Assembly (NCBI GenBank): GCA_020430445.1 | Contig: JAGQJZ010000008.1 | Span: 1-53,600 of the forward strand | From: Nitrospina sp. | GTDB lineage: Bacteria; Nitrospinota; Nitrospinia; Nitrospinales; Nitrospinaceae | Reading direction: 5' to 3' | DNA length: 53,600 bases | Shown here: piece after piece, positions 34,065 to 43,411 of the stretch | Position numbering within the stretch: position 1 is the first letter of the stretch | How the letters are laid out: each line of letters opens with the position of its first letter | The notes under the pieces: model-generated | Told to the model about the DNA's origin: nothing | What the model saw: the letters and a program-made list of their open reading frames with translations, nothing else | The model's database searches: none | Translations under genes and position numbers: made by a program

Positions 34065-36113
34065 ATGCGTTTTTTGTTGACCTGTTGTCCTCTTTTTCTC
34101 TTATTGGTTTTGGGTGGATTGACCACAGCCGGGGCGGTTCCGGAAGGTCCGGATTTGCCTGAAGACCTGAGCTCTCTTTCCATTTCGCAGTTGAAGAATA
34201 TCAAGCTCTCGAAGGTCACCCTGTCTTCGCGGAAAGAGGAGGAGCTGTTCGATGCGACGGCTTCTATTTATGTCATCACACAGGAAGATATCCGGCGCTC
34301 CGGAATGTTGAGCGTTCCGGAATTGCTGCGTCTGGTGCCGGGGCTGGAGGTGGCGCAGATCGACGGCAACAAATGGGCCATCACCTCGCGTGGTTTCAAT
34401 ACACGGTTTTCCAGCAAAATGCTGATCCTGGTGGATGGCAGGAGTGTCTACACCACGGTGTTTTCCGGTGTTTTCTGGGACCAGATCGATTACCCGCTGG
34501 AAGACATTGAGCGGATCGAGGTCATCAAGGGGCCGGGGGGAACCCTTTGGGGCGCGAATGCGGTCAACGGTGTCATCAACATCATCACAAAAAACGCGAA
34601 GGACACGGAGGGCGGTTATGTGACCTCCGGAGCCGGCAATCTGGAAAATGGTTTTGGAACCGCGCGGTACGGAGTCAAGCTGGGCGAAGACACCGCGTTG
34701 CGGGTGTACGGAAAATATTTCAACCGCGATGAAATGGCGGCGGACGCCGTGACACCCGCCGTCGACCAGTGGGAATCGGGAAGGGGCGGATTCCGTGCCG
34801 ACTGGCAGCCGTCGTCAAAAAACAAGGTATCGGTGCAGGGGGAGTATTTCAGGGGAGAATCGGGTTTAAGCGCCCCGAATGTGGTCACAGCGCCTATCGC
34901 CCTGGTGAATCCGCGGCGAAACGAGGAGGAAGGGTTCGAAGGCGGGCATTTCATGGGCCGCTGGGACCACACGTTTTCCAAAACGTCGGACATGCAGCTC
35001 CAGGTTTTTTACAACCGCGAATCGCGGTTCGGCCTTTCCTTCCAGACGGATTTGCATATCGACACGTACGACCTGGATTTTCAGCACCGGTTTCAGCCGC
35101 TGGAGCGTCATGAGATCACCTGGGGTTTGGGGCAACGGTTTGTCCTCGACGATTTCAAGAACACGATGAACATGGGGTTTGTCCAGGCCAACCGGACCAA
35201 CTACATCATCGGTGGATTTCTCCAGGACACCTGGTCGGTTATCCCGGACAAATTGAAGCTGACATTGGGATCGAAAGTATCGGTCAACTCCTATACCGGG
35301 GTGGAAGTGCAGCCCAGCGGGCGCGGCCTCTGGACCATTGACGACAAACAGTCGGCCTGGGTGGCGTTTTCCCGGGCGGTGCGGATTCCATCGCGCATCA
35401 CCGACGGGGCGCGCGTGGATTTGGCCACCTCCCCCGGGCCGGGTGGCGTCACGGCTGTGGCGGCCTTGATCGGGGATAAGGATGTGAAGTCGGAAGAACT
35501 GTTTTCCATGGAAATGGGTTATCGCGTCCAGCCCCATAAGAAACTCTATATCGATGTCTCCCTGTTCTACAATTTTTATGAAAGCCTGCTCACCTTTGAA
35601 CCCGGCCTGCCGGCTCTCGAACTGACTCCGGCGCCGCCGCACCTTCTGGTTCCCCTGCGCGCGGGCAACCTGGCCTCCGGAGAAACCTACGGGATGGAAC
35701 TGGTGACGAAATGGGAAGTGATGAAGCGCTGGCGTCTGGAGGGCGGTTTCAGCTGGCTTGAGATCGATCTGGACAAGGACTGGAACAGCCGGGACCTGGT
35801 CACGCCGCCCTCTTCCGGGAAAAGCCCGGAGTTTCAATGGAAGCTGCGCTCCTTCGTGGACCTGCCTTACAAGCTGGAATGGGACACGTCGCTTTTTTAC
35901 GTGGACAGGCTCACCAATATGGGAACCCCGCAGTACACGCGGCTGGACATGCGTCTGGGATGGAGGCCCCGCGAGAACCTGGAGCTCAGCGTGGGGGTTC
36001 TCAACTTGATGGACGGGGAACATTATGAGTTCGGACCGGTGAGCGAATTCAACCGGGTTTCTCCGACGCGGGTGCCCCGGAGCGGTTACGGCAAGGTCAC
36101 GTTTAAATTTTAA
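34065..36113 (+). CDS. TonB-dependent outer-membrane receptor
   Basis: The 682-residue protein has a signal peptide (ending TTAGA-VP) and a plug domain. The plug shows DATASIYVITQEDIRRSGMLSVPELLRLVPGLEV, ILVDGRSVYTTVFSGVFWD, and IERIEVIKGPGGTLWGANAVNGVINIITK. A 22-strand type barrel ends YGKVTFKF. AAGGA precedes the ATG. The ligand is not evident. The next two genes are YfiR and a CHASE8-type sensor kinase, an arrangement suggesting a signalling rather than a purely nutritional role. Confidence 0.93.
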   Translation: MRFLLTCCPLFLLLVLGGLTTAGAVPEGPDLPEDLSSLSISQLKNIKLSKVTLSSRKEEELFDATASIYVITQEDIRRSGMLSVPELLRLVPGLEVAQIDGNKWAITSRGFNTRFSSKMLILVDGRSVYTTVFSGVFWDQIDYPLEDIERIEVIKGPGGTLWGANAVNGVINIITKNAKDTEGGYVTSGAGNLENGFGTARYGVKLGEDTALRVYGKYFNRDEMAADAVTPAVDQWESGRGGFRADWQPSSKNKVSVQGEYFRGESGLSAPNVVTAPIALVNPRRNEEEGFEGGHFMGRWDHTFSKTSDMQLQVFYNRESRFGLSFQTDLHIDTYDLDFQHRFQPLERHEITWGLGQRFVLDDFKNTMNMGFVQANRTNYIIGGFLQDTWSVIPDKLKLTLGSKVSVNSYTGVEVQPSGRGLWTIDDKQSAWVAFSRAVRIPSRITDGARVDLATSPGPGGVTAVAALIGDKDVKSEELFSMEMGYRVQPHKKLYIDVSLFYNFYESLLTFEPGLPALELTPAPPHLLVPLRAGNLASGETYGMELVTKWEVMKRWRLEGGFSWLEIDLDKDWNSRDLVTPPSSGKSPEFQWKLRSFVDLPYKLEWDTSLFYVDRLTNMGTPQYTRLDMRLGWRPRENLELSVGVLNLMDGEHYEFGPVSEFNRVSPTRVPRSGYGKVTFKF

Positions 36114-36270
36114 GGGGATTTTCAACGATTCGGTATAACGCGTGGGCGCTGAAACATCAGGGTCTGCGGGCGGAAAATTAAAATTTCAGCGGTGTCTTCA
36201 AGACGGGGAAAACGGTTTGAAAACGAATCACGGCACATGTTCGGAAAACAGGGGTTGGTCCCGCATTGCA

Positions 36271-36798
36271 ATGCGGGCCGCTCTCGTGTTGTGCCTTGCG
36301 GTGGCCTGTCTTCCCGAATCGGCCCTGGCTAACGATGTTTCCATAGAACACAAAATCAAAGCGGCGTTCACATTCAATTTTATCAAGTATATCGACTGGG
36401 CGGAGAAAAGCAGCGATCCGGCGGATTCTGAATTCGTTATTTCCATCATCGGCGACGGGCCCATAAACAGCGCCCTGGCGGAACTGGAGAACAAGGAGGT
36501 TTTTGGGAAACCCCTTAAGGTCCGGTTTGTTCCCGATCTGGAAAGCGCGGGTCCCTCGAACGTTTATTTTATTAATGTTTCCGCTCAGGAAGAACTGGAC
36601 TCCATCTTCCAGAAGGCCCGGCAATGGGGTGTTTTGACGGTCGGCGAAATGGATGAATTCTGCGAGAGAGGCGGGATCATCAATTTCGTCATACTCGACG
36701 ACTCCATTCACTTTGAGATCAATCAGAAGGAAGCGCAGCGGGCCCATCTTTCGATCAGTTACAAACTGTTGAACCAGGCATCCAGGGTGATCCGGTAG
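36271..36798 (+). CDS. YfiR family periplasmic protein
   Basis: The product has a signal peptide (MRAALVLCLAVACLPESALA) and then the YfiR/DUF4154 pattern: IEHKIKAAFTFNFIKYIDWAE, FVISIIGDGPINSAL, LKVRFVPD, VYFINVSAQEELDSIF, VLTVGEMDEFCERGGIINFVILDD and LSISYKLLNQASRVIR. In Pseudomonas, YfiR is a periplasmic repressor of the diguanylate cyclase YfiN. ATG 36271 gives 175 residues. TTG 36217 and GTG 36142 extend the frame and cannot be excluded. It precedes the sensor kinase by 18 bases and probably binds its periplasmic domain. Confidence 0.88.
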   Translation: MRAALVLCLAVACLPESALANDVSIEHKIKAAFTFNFIKYIDWAEKSSDPADSEFVISIIGDGPINSALAELENKEVFGKPLKVRFVPDLESAGPSNVYFINVSAQEELDSIFQKARQWGVLTVGEMDEFCERGGIINFVILDDSIHFEINQKEAQRAHLSISYKLLNQASRVIR

Positions 36799-36816
36799 CC
36801 ATGGAAAGGTTGAATC

Positions 36817-38739
36817 ATGCCCAGCAGTGATAATTCGATCGGCAAAAGAATCAACCGGGCCATTTTGTTCACCAGTCAGTTCGTTCTGATCAGCACCTGT
36901 ATCCTGTTTACGGTCTACGAGTTGGCGATATTTAAAAACTCGCTGACCCGGGAGTTGGAAGGTCTGGCCCGTATCATGGCGAGCAACAGTTCGGCGCCTC
37001 TCGCGTTTCGGGATGAAAAAGGGGCGGAAGAACTGTTGGCCAATCTCCGGGTCATGCCCATTATCCGCGGTGCCCGCCTGTACGACAAGGAAGGGGTTCC
37101 GTTCGCCAGCTATATCCCTGAACAGCAGGGCGGCCTTGAAATTCTGCCGGAAGTCTCCCGGGAAGCGGACGACTATTTTCTGGACGGACATCTGTATCTT
37201 TTCCTCCCCGTGATGGAGAATGAAGAGAAGCTGGGCTCCATCCTGATCGTTTCGGATATCAGCGATATCTATGTGCGGATCAAATACTACGGCTTCATTT
37301 TAGTCGTCGTTTCCATATTGGCTTTGTTTGCCACTTACCGGGCTTCCACCCACTTGAAGAAGTTTGTCGCCGAGCCTGTGCAGGACTTGGCCGGAACCAT
37401 GCACAAGGTTACCGAGGAGAAGGATTTCTCCGTCCGAGCTGAAAAAAAATATGAAGATGAACTGGGCTTTCTGGTGGACACGTTCAACCAGATGCTGGAA
37501 AAAATAGAAGTCACCAACAAGGCGCTTGAAGAATCCCGCCAGTCGCTTGAACAACGGGTCCATGAAAGAACCCGGGAGTTGGAAAAAGCCCGGATGACGG
37601 CGGAAGTCGCCAACCAGGCCAAATCCGAGTTCCTCGCCAGGATGAGCCATGAACTGCGCACGCCCTTGAACGCGGTGATCGGTTTCGGCCAGTTGCTGGA
37701 AATGAACCTGAAGGAAAAGATCGATCCCAAGGACCAGGTGGGCCTGTCCCACATCGTCAACGCCGGCCAGCACCTGCTCACACTGATCAATGAAATTCTG
37801 GACCTGTCGAAAGTGGAATCGGGTTACATGGCGATATCCATGGAAGATGTGGAGCTTGAGGATTCCATGGTGGAGGTGTCTGAATTGATGGTGACGATGA
37901 GCCATGAAAAAAACATCCAGCTTGATTTCCGGCATGAAACGTTCCGGCAGGTTTATGTTTATTGCGACAAGGTGCGGTTGCGGCAGGCTTTGCTGAATCT
38001 TGTTTCCAACGGGATCAAGTACAACAGGCCCGAAGGCAGTGTCACCATATTTGCCGAATCCGGTGAAGATTCCGTGGTCGTCCATGTTGAAGACACCGGA
38101 CAGGGTATTTCCGAAGTCCGGGCCCAGGAGCTGTTCGAGCCGTTCAACCGTCTGGGTGCGGAATGGACCGGTATCGAAGGCACGGGAATCGGCCTGGCGC
38201 TCACTAAAAAACTGGTCGAACTGATGGAAGGGGAGCTTTTCTTCAAAACACGGGAAGGCGAAGGCAGCCGGTTTTCCTTCCGGTTGAAAAAAGGCGCTTC
38301 TCCCCGGACCCTGGAAGCGCGTTCGGCGGAGTCCGGTGGTTTCCAGGAGCAGCAGGCGGATGGAAAACGGTTCCGCGTCCTGTATGTGGAGGACAATCCA
38401 ATCAACCTCGCCCTGGTCGAACAGTATTTTATGAATGTCCCCAACGTGACCCTGTCGACGGCCATCGCGGGAGAGGAGGGGTTGGAGCGCGCCCGCCTGG
38501 AAACGCCCGACCTGATTTTGCTGGACATCAACCTCCCGGGCATGGACGGACGCGAGGTGTTCCGCCGTTTGCAGGAGATCGAGCCGTTGAAAAATATTCC
38601 CGTGGTCGCCGTCAGCGCCGAAGCCATGGAACAGGATGTCCAAAGAACCCTGGACATGGGATTCAGCAGTTACCTGACCAAACCCATCGACCTGGATGAA
38701 TTTGAAAAAACCGTGAACCGTTATCTGGTTTCGGTCTAA
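36817..38739 (+). CDS. Hybrid sensor histidine kinase (CHASE8-type, HAMP, HisKA, HATPase, REC)
   Basis: The 640-residue protein has two membrane helices (about 14-33 and 151-170) around a periplasmic CHASE8-like domain (LEGLARIMASNSSAPLAFRDEKGAEELLANL). A HAMP region and coiled coil (175-265) follow. HisKA has H278 in ARMSHELRTPLNAVIG, and the HATPase has N, G1 (VEDTGQGIS) and G2 (GTGIGLAL) boxes. A receiver domain follows with VEDN, phosphoacceptor D570 in LLDINLPGMDG and TKPI. With YfiR and the TonB receptor it forms a probable surface-to-cytosol signalling unit. The output partner is not encoded next to it. Confidence 0.93.
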   Translation: MPSSDNSIGKRINRAILFTSQFVLISTCILFTVYELAIFKNSLTRELEGLARIMASNSSAPLAFRDEKGAEELLANLRVMPIIRGARLYDKEGVPFASYIPEQQGGLEILPEVSREADDYFLDGHLYLFLPVMENEEKLGSILIVSDISDIYVRIKYYGFILVVVSILALFATYRASTHLKKFVAEPVQDLAGTMHKVTEEKDFSVRAEKKYEDELGFLVDTFNQMLEKIEVTNKALEESRQSLEQRVHERTRELEKARMTAEVANQAKSEFLARMSHELRTPLNAVIGFGQLLEMNLKEKIDPKDQVGLSHIVNAGQHLLTLINEILDLSKVESGYMAISMEDVELEDSMVEVSELMVTMSHEKNIQLDFRHETFRQVYVYCDKVRLRQALLNLVSNGIKYNRPEGSVTIFAESGEDSVVVHVEDTGQGISEVRAQELFEPFNRLGAEWTGIEGTGIGLALTKKLVELMEGELFFKTREGEGSRFSFRLKKGASPRTLEARSAESGGFQEQQADGKRFRVLYVEDNPINLALVEQYFMNVPNVTLSTAIAGEEGLERARLETPDLILLDINLPGMDGREVFRRLQEIEPLKNIPVVAVSAEAMEQDVQRTLDMGFSSYLTKPIDLDEFEKTVNRYLVSV

Positions 38740-38750
38740 ATCACCACGCC

Positions 38751-39125
38751 ATGCATACCCTGTACCGGGACGTCAATTTCGAAGACAGCATCAGGGTTCT
38801 CGATTACTGCCGGAGAAACAACACTGGCCGGGGCGGCTTGTTCGAAGTGTATTCGACACCGGGGCAGGACACCCACATGATCATCGTCAACTCCTGCCCG
38901 GAAGACGGACCCTCCGCCCGGTTCCGCCCGCTCGGCGCGTTTTACATCAACTACCTGCATCCCGGAGCGCTGAGTATTGAGAACGAGGATCCGGAGCACG
39001 ATGGCATGCCCTCCACCCGGCGCCACGTCGCCGCCATCAAGCAGGTGATCGATATCCTGATCGCCGAAGCCGGTCCGGAAGTCGAAATCCGGTTCAACGA
39101 CCTGCCCGCCCTGCGCGGTCTTTAA
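38751..39125 (+). CDS. Small hypothetical protein
   Basis: The 124-residue soluble protein begins MHTLYRDVNFEDSIRVLDYCRRNN and ends DLPALRGL, with no signal peptide, membrane helix or known motif that I recognise. It starts 11 bases after the hybrid kinase stop, so it may belong to the same transcript. It lacks receiver, HPt or HTH features, so a role as the kinase output is not supported. Confidence 0.65.
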   Translation: MHTLYRDVNFEDSIRVLDYCRRNNTGRGGLFEVYSTPGQDTHMIIVNSCPEDGPSARFRPLGAFYINYLHPGALSIENEDPEHDGMPSTRRHVAAIKQVIDILIAEAGPEVEIRFNDLPALRGL

Positions 39126-39206
39126 CCGGTTGCTTTTCCCCGCCGCAGTCGTGTTAGTCTGAAAGGGCAGATCCCTCAAACTTTCATAATATGGGAGAAC
39201 ATCACC

Positions 39207-39671
39207 ATGCGATGGACGCACTGTATCGGACTGATTGCACTGGTTGCCATTTTATGCCCGGGCGTGGGTTCGGCTCTGGCGGAGGGCGGCTCTCACCGCA
39301 CGGCGGACGGAAAATTGAAGGTGCTGTACCATGTGGACGGTACGGACCTGGCGACCGCCAAATACGCCATGGCCCTGATCAAGAAACACATCGAAGCCGA
39401 AGGCGGGCCGGACAAGATCGACATCAAGCTCGTCGTGCACGGTCCTGCGCTCAACCTGTTCAGGAAGGAAACGATTGACCCGGGACTGCTGAGCGGGTTC
39501 AAGGGAATCGTCGAGAAGGGGGCTGAACCGGAGATGTGCCAGGTTTCGATGAAACTGCTGAACGCACCGCTGGAAACGCTGGCGCCGGGGTTCGAGCCGA
39601 CGGAGCATCCCGTCGCGGTCAAGCGGATCGCGGACCTGCAGGAGCAGGGGTATATTTACATCAAGCCTTGA
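39207..39671 (+). CDS. Periplasmic DsrE-family protein
   Basis: The 154-residue protein has a signal peptide (ending SALA-EG) and a DsrE-like domain: KVLYHVDGTDLATAKYAMALIKKHI, KIDIKLVVHGPALNLF, and VEKGAEPEMCQVSMKLL with one Cys, ending IADLQEQGYIYIKP. DsrE-like proteins take part in sulfur-relay or bind small ligands. The exported forms have no agreed function. A clear Shine-Dalgarno (GGGAG) precedes the ATG. It stands 81 bases after the hypothetical gene. Confidence 0.85.
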   Translation: MRWTHCIGLIALVAILCPGVGSALAEGGSHRTADGKLKVLYHVDGTDLATAKYAMALIKKHIEAEGGPDKIDIKLVVHGPALNLFRKETIDPGLLSGFKGIVEKGAEPEMCQVSMKLLNAPLETLAPGFEPTEHPVAVKRIADLQEQGYIYIKP

Positions 39672-39959
39672 TGAGGAAAACCGGCCGGGAGGAGGGCAAC
39701 ACCGCCTCCTCCACGGCTCATAAAGAAATTTTTGTATCGCCTGGAAGAAGAACTTCTCAGTGAGAAAACGAGCTGCTGTTGCGCTGGCACATTGTGCCCG
39801 GCCGTAAGGCGGCAGCGGACCTTGCGGTAGGCAGCTTAAAAACCGTTGGCACGATTCGAAACTTCAGATACGTCATTCTGCGGCGAAGCCGAAGAATCCC
39901 ACCCTTGTTTCTGACTCTGTTTTTTTGCGGTTGCGCACCGGACCGATTTTGATGCAGCT
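39672..39959. repeat. Gene-free gap with a dispersed repeat block
   Basis: This 288-base gap lies between converging genes and has no coding signal. It contains 'GTCATTCTGCGGCGAAGCCGAAGAATC' like sequence (about 39872-39897), of the same family as the blocks near 1380-1480 and 2415-2455. A GGCCG-rich stretch, CCCGGCCGTAAGGCGGCAG, lies at 39798-39816. Confidence 0.4.
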
Positions 39960-40952
39960 CTACTGCAATTGAGACTGCGTCTGGGTGGAGGCGTCGCTTA
40001 TGGGCTTCATCGCGAAATAGGTTTCGTAGATGGATTCGCCTATGTTGTTCAGGTCCGACTGGATTTCATCGAGGTACTGGTGCAGGCCCTGCTCCATGAC
40101 GCCCTTGATCGTGGAATAATTCAGTTTTCCGGTCAGGCGGCCCAGACTTCTTGCCAGTTCGCTGTTGAAAGCGCCGGACGGTGTTCCGTTTATTTTAAGG
40201 AACGCTTCCTGCGCGTGGTTGATGCAATAGAGAATGGAACGGGGAAACTCACGGTCGAAAATAAGAAACTGGACAATGTTTCCGGAACTGATGAGGTTGA
40301 ACCGTTTCCGGTACATTTCCAGACTGCTGGTGGATTTCAGCAGGGCCGTCCACTGTACGTTGTCCATCGACGTTCCCACGTAATCGATTCGGGGCAGGAT
40401 GATGAAGTATTTCACGTCGAGAATCCTCGACGTCTTGTCCGCCCGCTCCAGAAACCGGCCGAGTTGCGAAAAATTCCAGGCTTCCCCGTGCGCCATGGTG
40501 GAATAGGCGATGCCCTGTATCAGGTGGGACGCCATCTTGATCTGGCTGTAAAACTTGTGCGGACTTTTGGTGACCCAGTGGCGCGCGCCGGGCTCGGAGA
40601 TGTCCAGATACAGGCGGTTGATGTTTTCCCACATTTCCGAGGTGATGACCTCCCGCACCGAGCGCGCGTTTTCCCGTGCCGCGGTGAGGCAGGAGATGAT
40701 GGAGTTGGGATAGTTACGGTCGAATGTGTGGAAGTAGATGACGTCTTCGCGGCTGAAACTGCTGAAATGTTCCGAAAAATAATGCCCATCGCCGGTGATG
40801 TCGACCAGCGGTTTCCAGGCGAACGGGTCCTTGCGCATCAAGGGGAGGTCGAGCAGCATGTGGAGCTGCGATTCGATCATCCGCGCGGTATTCTCCGCGC
40901 GTTCCAGATAGCGGTCCATCCAGTACAATGAATTGGCGACCCGACTCAGCAT
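39960..40952 (-). CDS. Alpha-E domain protein
   Basis: The 330-residue, mostly alpha-helical protein starts MLSRVANSLYWMDRYLERAENTARMIE, the hallmark of alpha-E (COG2307). It shows NARSVREVITSEMWENINRLYL and GRFLERADKTSRILDVKYF later. Family members occur with circularly permuted ATP-grasp proteins and often with transglutaminase-like peptidases. They are thought to serve a peptide-synthesis or tagging pathway whose product is unknown. Here it follows the ATP-grasp gene by 35 bases on the same strand. Confidence 0.92.
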   Translation of the reverse strand: MLSRVANSLYWMDRYLERAENTARMIESQLHMLLDLPLMRKDPFAWKPLVDITGDGHYFSEHFSSFSREDVIYFHTFDRNYPNSIISCLTAARENARSVREVITSEMWENINRLYLDISEPGARHWVTKSPHKFYSQIKMASHLIQGIAYSTMAHGEAWNFSQLGRFLERADKTSRILDVKYFIILPRIDYVGTSMDNVQWTALLKSTSSLEMYRKRFNLISSGNIVQFLIFDREFPRSILYCINHAQEAFLKINGTPSGAFNSELARSLGRLTGKLNYSTIKGVMEQGLHQYLDEIQSDLNNIGESIYETYFAMKPISDASTQTQSQLQ

Positions 40953-40987
40953 GTGTGTTCCATAAGAAAAACGTTAAATCGAAACAT

Positions 40988-42454
40988 TCAACCCACCGCC
41001 TGTTCGAAGTCTCGGGGCACTTCCCTGTCCAGCACCCAGGTGTCCTTGCTGCCGCCGCCCTGCGACGAGTTGACGACCAGGGAACCCTTTTTGAGCGCCA
41101 CGCGCGTCAGGCCTCCGGGCAGCACATAAATTTCCTTTCCATACAGGATGTAGGGTCGCAGGTCGACATGGCGCCCTTCAAAATGGTCCTTCACCAGAAC
41201 CGGCACGCGCGACAACTGGATGACCGGCTGGCCGATGTAGTTCCTCGGTTCCCGCAAAATATTCTGCACCATTTCGCGTTGCTGCCTGCGGGTGGAACTG
41301 GGGCCGATCAGCATGCCGTAGCCGCCGGACCCGTGAGTGGTCTTGACGACGAAGTTTTCGATATTGTCGATGACGTGTTGGCGCTGCGTTGCGTCTTCGC
41401 AAACGTAGGTCGGGACGTTGTTGATGATCGGATCTTCGCCGGTGTAGTATTTGATGATTTTGGGAACGAAGGAGTAGATCGCCTTATCGTCTGCGATGCC
41501 CGCGCCCGGTGCATTGGCCAGCGCCACCTTGCCCTCCCGGTATGATTTCATGATGCCGGGCACGCCCAGCAGGGAATCGGGATTGAACACTTCCGGGTCC
41601 AGGTACTCGTCGTCGATGCGCCGGTAAATGGCGTCCACCCGCTGGAACCCCTTGGTGGTGCGCATGAACACGAATCCGTCGCGGACCACCAGGTCCTGTC
41701 CTTCCACCAGTTCCTCTCCCATCTGCTGGGCGAGAAAAGAATGTTCGAAATAAGCGGAGTTGTAGATGCCCGGGGTGAGGATGGCGATGTTCGGGTCGAG
41801 AACCGATTCCGGTATCAGGTTGCGCAGGGTTTCGGCCAAACGGCCGGCGTAGTCGTCGACGGGTCGGATGGGCAACGCTTCGAACACCGTCGGCAGGGTC
41901 TGTTTCATGACGCGCCGGTTGCCCAGAACATAGGAAACTCCGGAGGGACAACGCAGGTTGTCTTCCAGTACATAAAACTCGCCGCCCTGCCCGCGCACCA
42001 GGTCGATGCCGCTGACGTGACACCAGATGCCTTTCGGCGGTGTCATGCCGATGCATTCCTTGCGAAACGCCACGGAGGACAACACCAGCTCGCGCGGCAG
42101 GATGCCGTCGTTGAGGATTTTCTGTTCGTTGTAAATGTCCTGGATGAACAGGTTCAGGGCATAGACGCGCTGGCGCACGCCGTTCTCAATGAGCTCCCAG
42201 TCCTGGGCCCTGATGATGCGGGGAACGATATCGAACGGAAATATCTTTTCCAGACCCTCGTTGTTTCCGTAAACGCCGAAGGTGATCCCCATCTGCTTGA
42301 ACTCGGCGTTGGCGGCCTTGCGCCGGTTGGAGAGTTCAAATTTGGTGAAGGAGTTGATGCGGTTGATCAGTTTTTCGACTTCGGGACGCGGCTGGCCCGC
42401 TTCCGAAAAAAATTCGTCGTAGAAGTTTTCCGGATTGTAGGTATTAAAATGCAT
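40988..42454 (-). CDS. Circularly permuted ATP-grasp protein
   Basis: The 488-residue protein matches COG2308: NRRKAANAEFKQMGITFGVYG, FPFDIVPRII, VYALNLFIQDIYNEQKIL, YVLEDNLRCPSGVSYVLGNR, LTPGIYNSAYFEHSFLAQQMGEELVEGQDLVVRD and KTTHGSGGYGMLIGP. It probably activates a carboxylate with ATP and joins it to an amine. It precedes the alpha-E gene. The transglutaminase and Anbu-type protease genes that often complete this set are not in the window. Confidence 0.94.
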   Translation of the reverse strand: MHFNTYNPENFYDEFFSEAGQPRPEVEKLINRINSFTKFELSNRRKAANAEFKQMGITFGVYGNNEGLEKIFPFDIVPRIIRAQDWELIENGVRQRVYALNLFIQDIYNEQKILNDGILPRELVLSSVAFRKECIGMTPPKGIWCHVSGIDLVRGQGGEFYVLEDNLRCPSGVSYVLGNRRVMKQTLPTVFEALPIRPVDDYAGRLAETLRNLIPESVLDPNIAILTPGIYNSAYFEHSFLAQQMGEELVEGQDLVVRDGFVFMRTTKGFQRVDAIYRRIDDEYLDPEVFNPDSLLGVPGIMKSYREGKVALANAPGAGIADDKAIYSFVPKIIKYYTGEDPIINNVPTYVCEDATQRQHVIDNIENFVVKTTHGSGGYGMLIGPSSTRRQQREMVQNILREPRNYIGQPVIQLSRVPVLVKDHFEGRHVDLRPYILYGKEIYVLPGGLTRVALKKGSLVVNSSQGGGSKDTWVLDREVPRDFEQAVG

Positions 42455-42565
42455 AACCGTTTTCCTGGAAAATTTATGTGTTTATTTTAACACACTTATC
42501 CAAAATTGCCCGAATGGGAAAGAGCGTGCCGGGCATTTTGAAAAATGGGATTTGAAAAAGTGAGA

Positions 42566-43408
42566 TCAGCCGCCAACGCGCAGTTCGACGCGTTGGCCCT
42601 CGTAATCGAACACGGCAAGGCCGGGATGGATTTCGATGAGTTTCGCTTCCATCACCGTTTCACCCACCTTGAGGCGGTGAATGCTCAGGCCAGGCAGGGT
42701 GAAGAACAGATAGTTCTCTTCGTTGTTTTCACCGAAAAAGACGATGCCTTTGAGCTTCAGGCCGGGAATGATCTCTTCGCTGCTCAGGGGGCGGATGACC
42801 GGAAGAGTGGGTGCCGGTTCCATCGCGGTGCGCTTTTGGGTGGGCACCTGTTCCAAGGCGGCGATGATTTCCTGATCGGCCGGTGCGGACTCGGCTGTCT
42901 CTTCCTGCGAGATTGGCTGAGGCACGGAACCTTCTGCAACAGACGCCACCGTCGGCGCGGGTCCGGCGGCAGGTTCGGGATTTGCCGGCGGAGCCGTTTC
43001 TTTCACGGGAGTGGGCGCCGGACGGGCCGCTTCAATTTTTGCAGGTGCTTTTTCCGGGGAATAATCGGGAATGCTGGACAGCGGAACGCCGGCCAGTTTG
43101 GGTCCGGTCTGTTTTGCCGCCGAAGATTGGGAGGCCGCTTTCGCCGTCCGTTCCCCGCTCTGTGGGACCGTGGTGGTGGATGTGGTTTTCCCGGCGGGCA
43201 TCATCAGCATGAACATGAACACCGCCACCGCCAGTCCGGTTCCGATCAACAGCAGTCCGGAGCCCCAGCGCCGAGGATTGCCGTTTAAAACAGATTGTAT
43301 CGGGGGACGCCGGTCTTCGCGGATCATCAGATCCCGAAGGTTGAGCTTCTTTTCGTGAGTCCGTTTCTCTTCCTCAAGCTTGCGCAGGGATTTTAGTATT
43401 GTGCTCAT
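42566..43408 (-). CDS. gspB: GspB-like general secretion pathway protein
   Basis: The 280-residue protein starts MSTILKSLRKLEEEKR, the usual GspB/ExeB opening. It has one membrane helix (about 48-70), a long Ala/Pro-rich periplasmic linker (75-200) and a C-terminal GspB domain (IIPGLKLKGIVFFGENNEENYLFFTLPGLSIHRLKVGETV ... VFDYEGQRVELRV). GspB works with GspA/ExeA in placing the type II secretion secretin through the peptidoglycan. The ExeA-like gene lies just upstream on the same strand, across a 77-bp tandem repeat. No other type II secretion genes are in the window. Confidence 0.88.
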   Translation of the reverse strand: MSTILKSLRKLEEEKRTHEKKLNLRDLMIREDRRPPIQSVLNGNPRRWGSGLLLIGTGLAVAVFMFMLMMPAGKTTSTTTVPQSGERTAKAASQSSAAKQTGPKLAGVPLSSIPDYSPEKAPAKIEAARPAPTPVKETAPPANPEPAAGPAPTVASVAEGSVPQPISQEETAESAPADQEIIAALEQVPTQKRTAMEPAPTLPVIRPLSSEEIIPGLKLKGIVFFGENNEENYLFFTLPGLSIHRLKVGETVMEAKLIEIHPGLAVFDYEGQRVELRVGG

Positions 43409-43411
43409 ACA

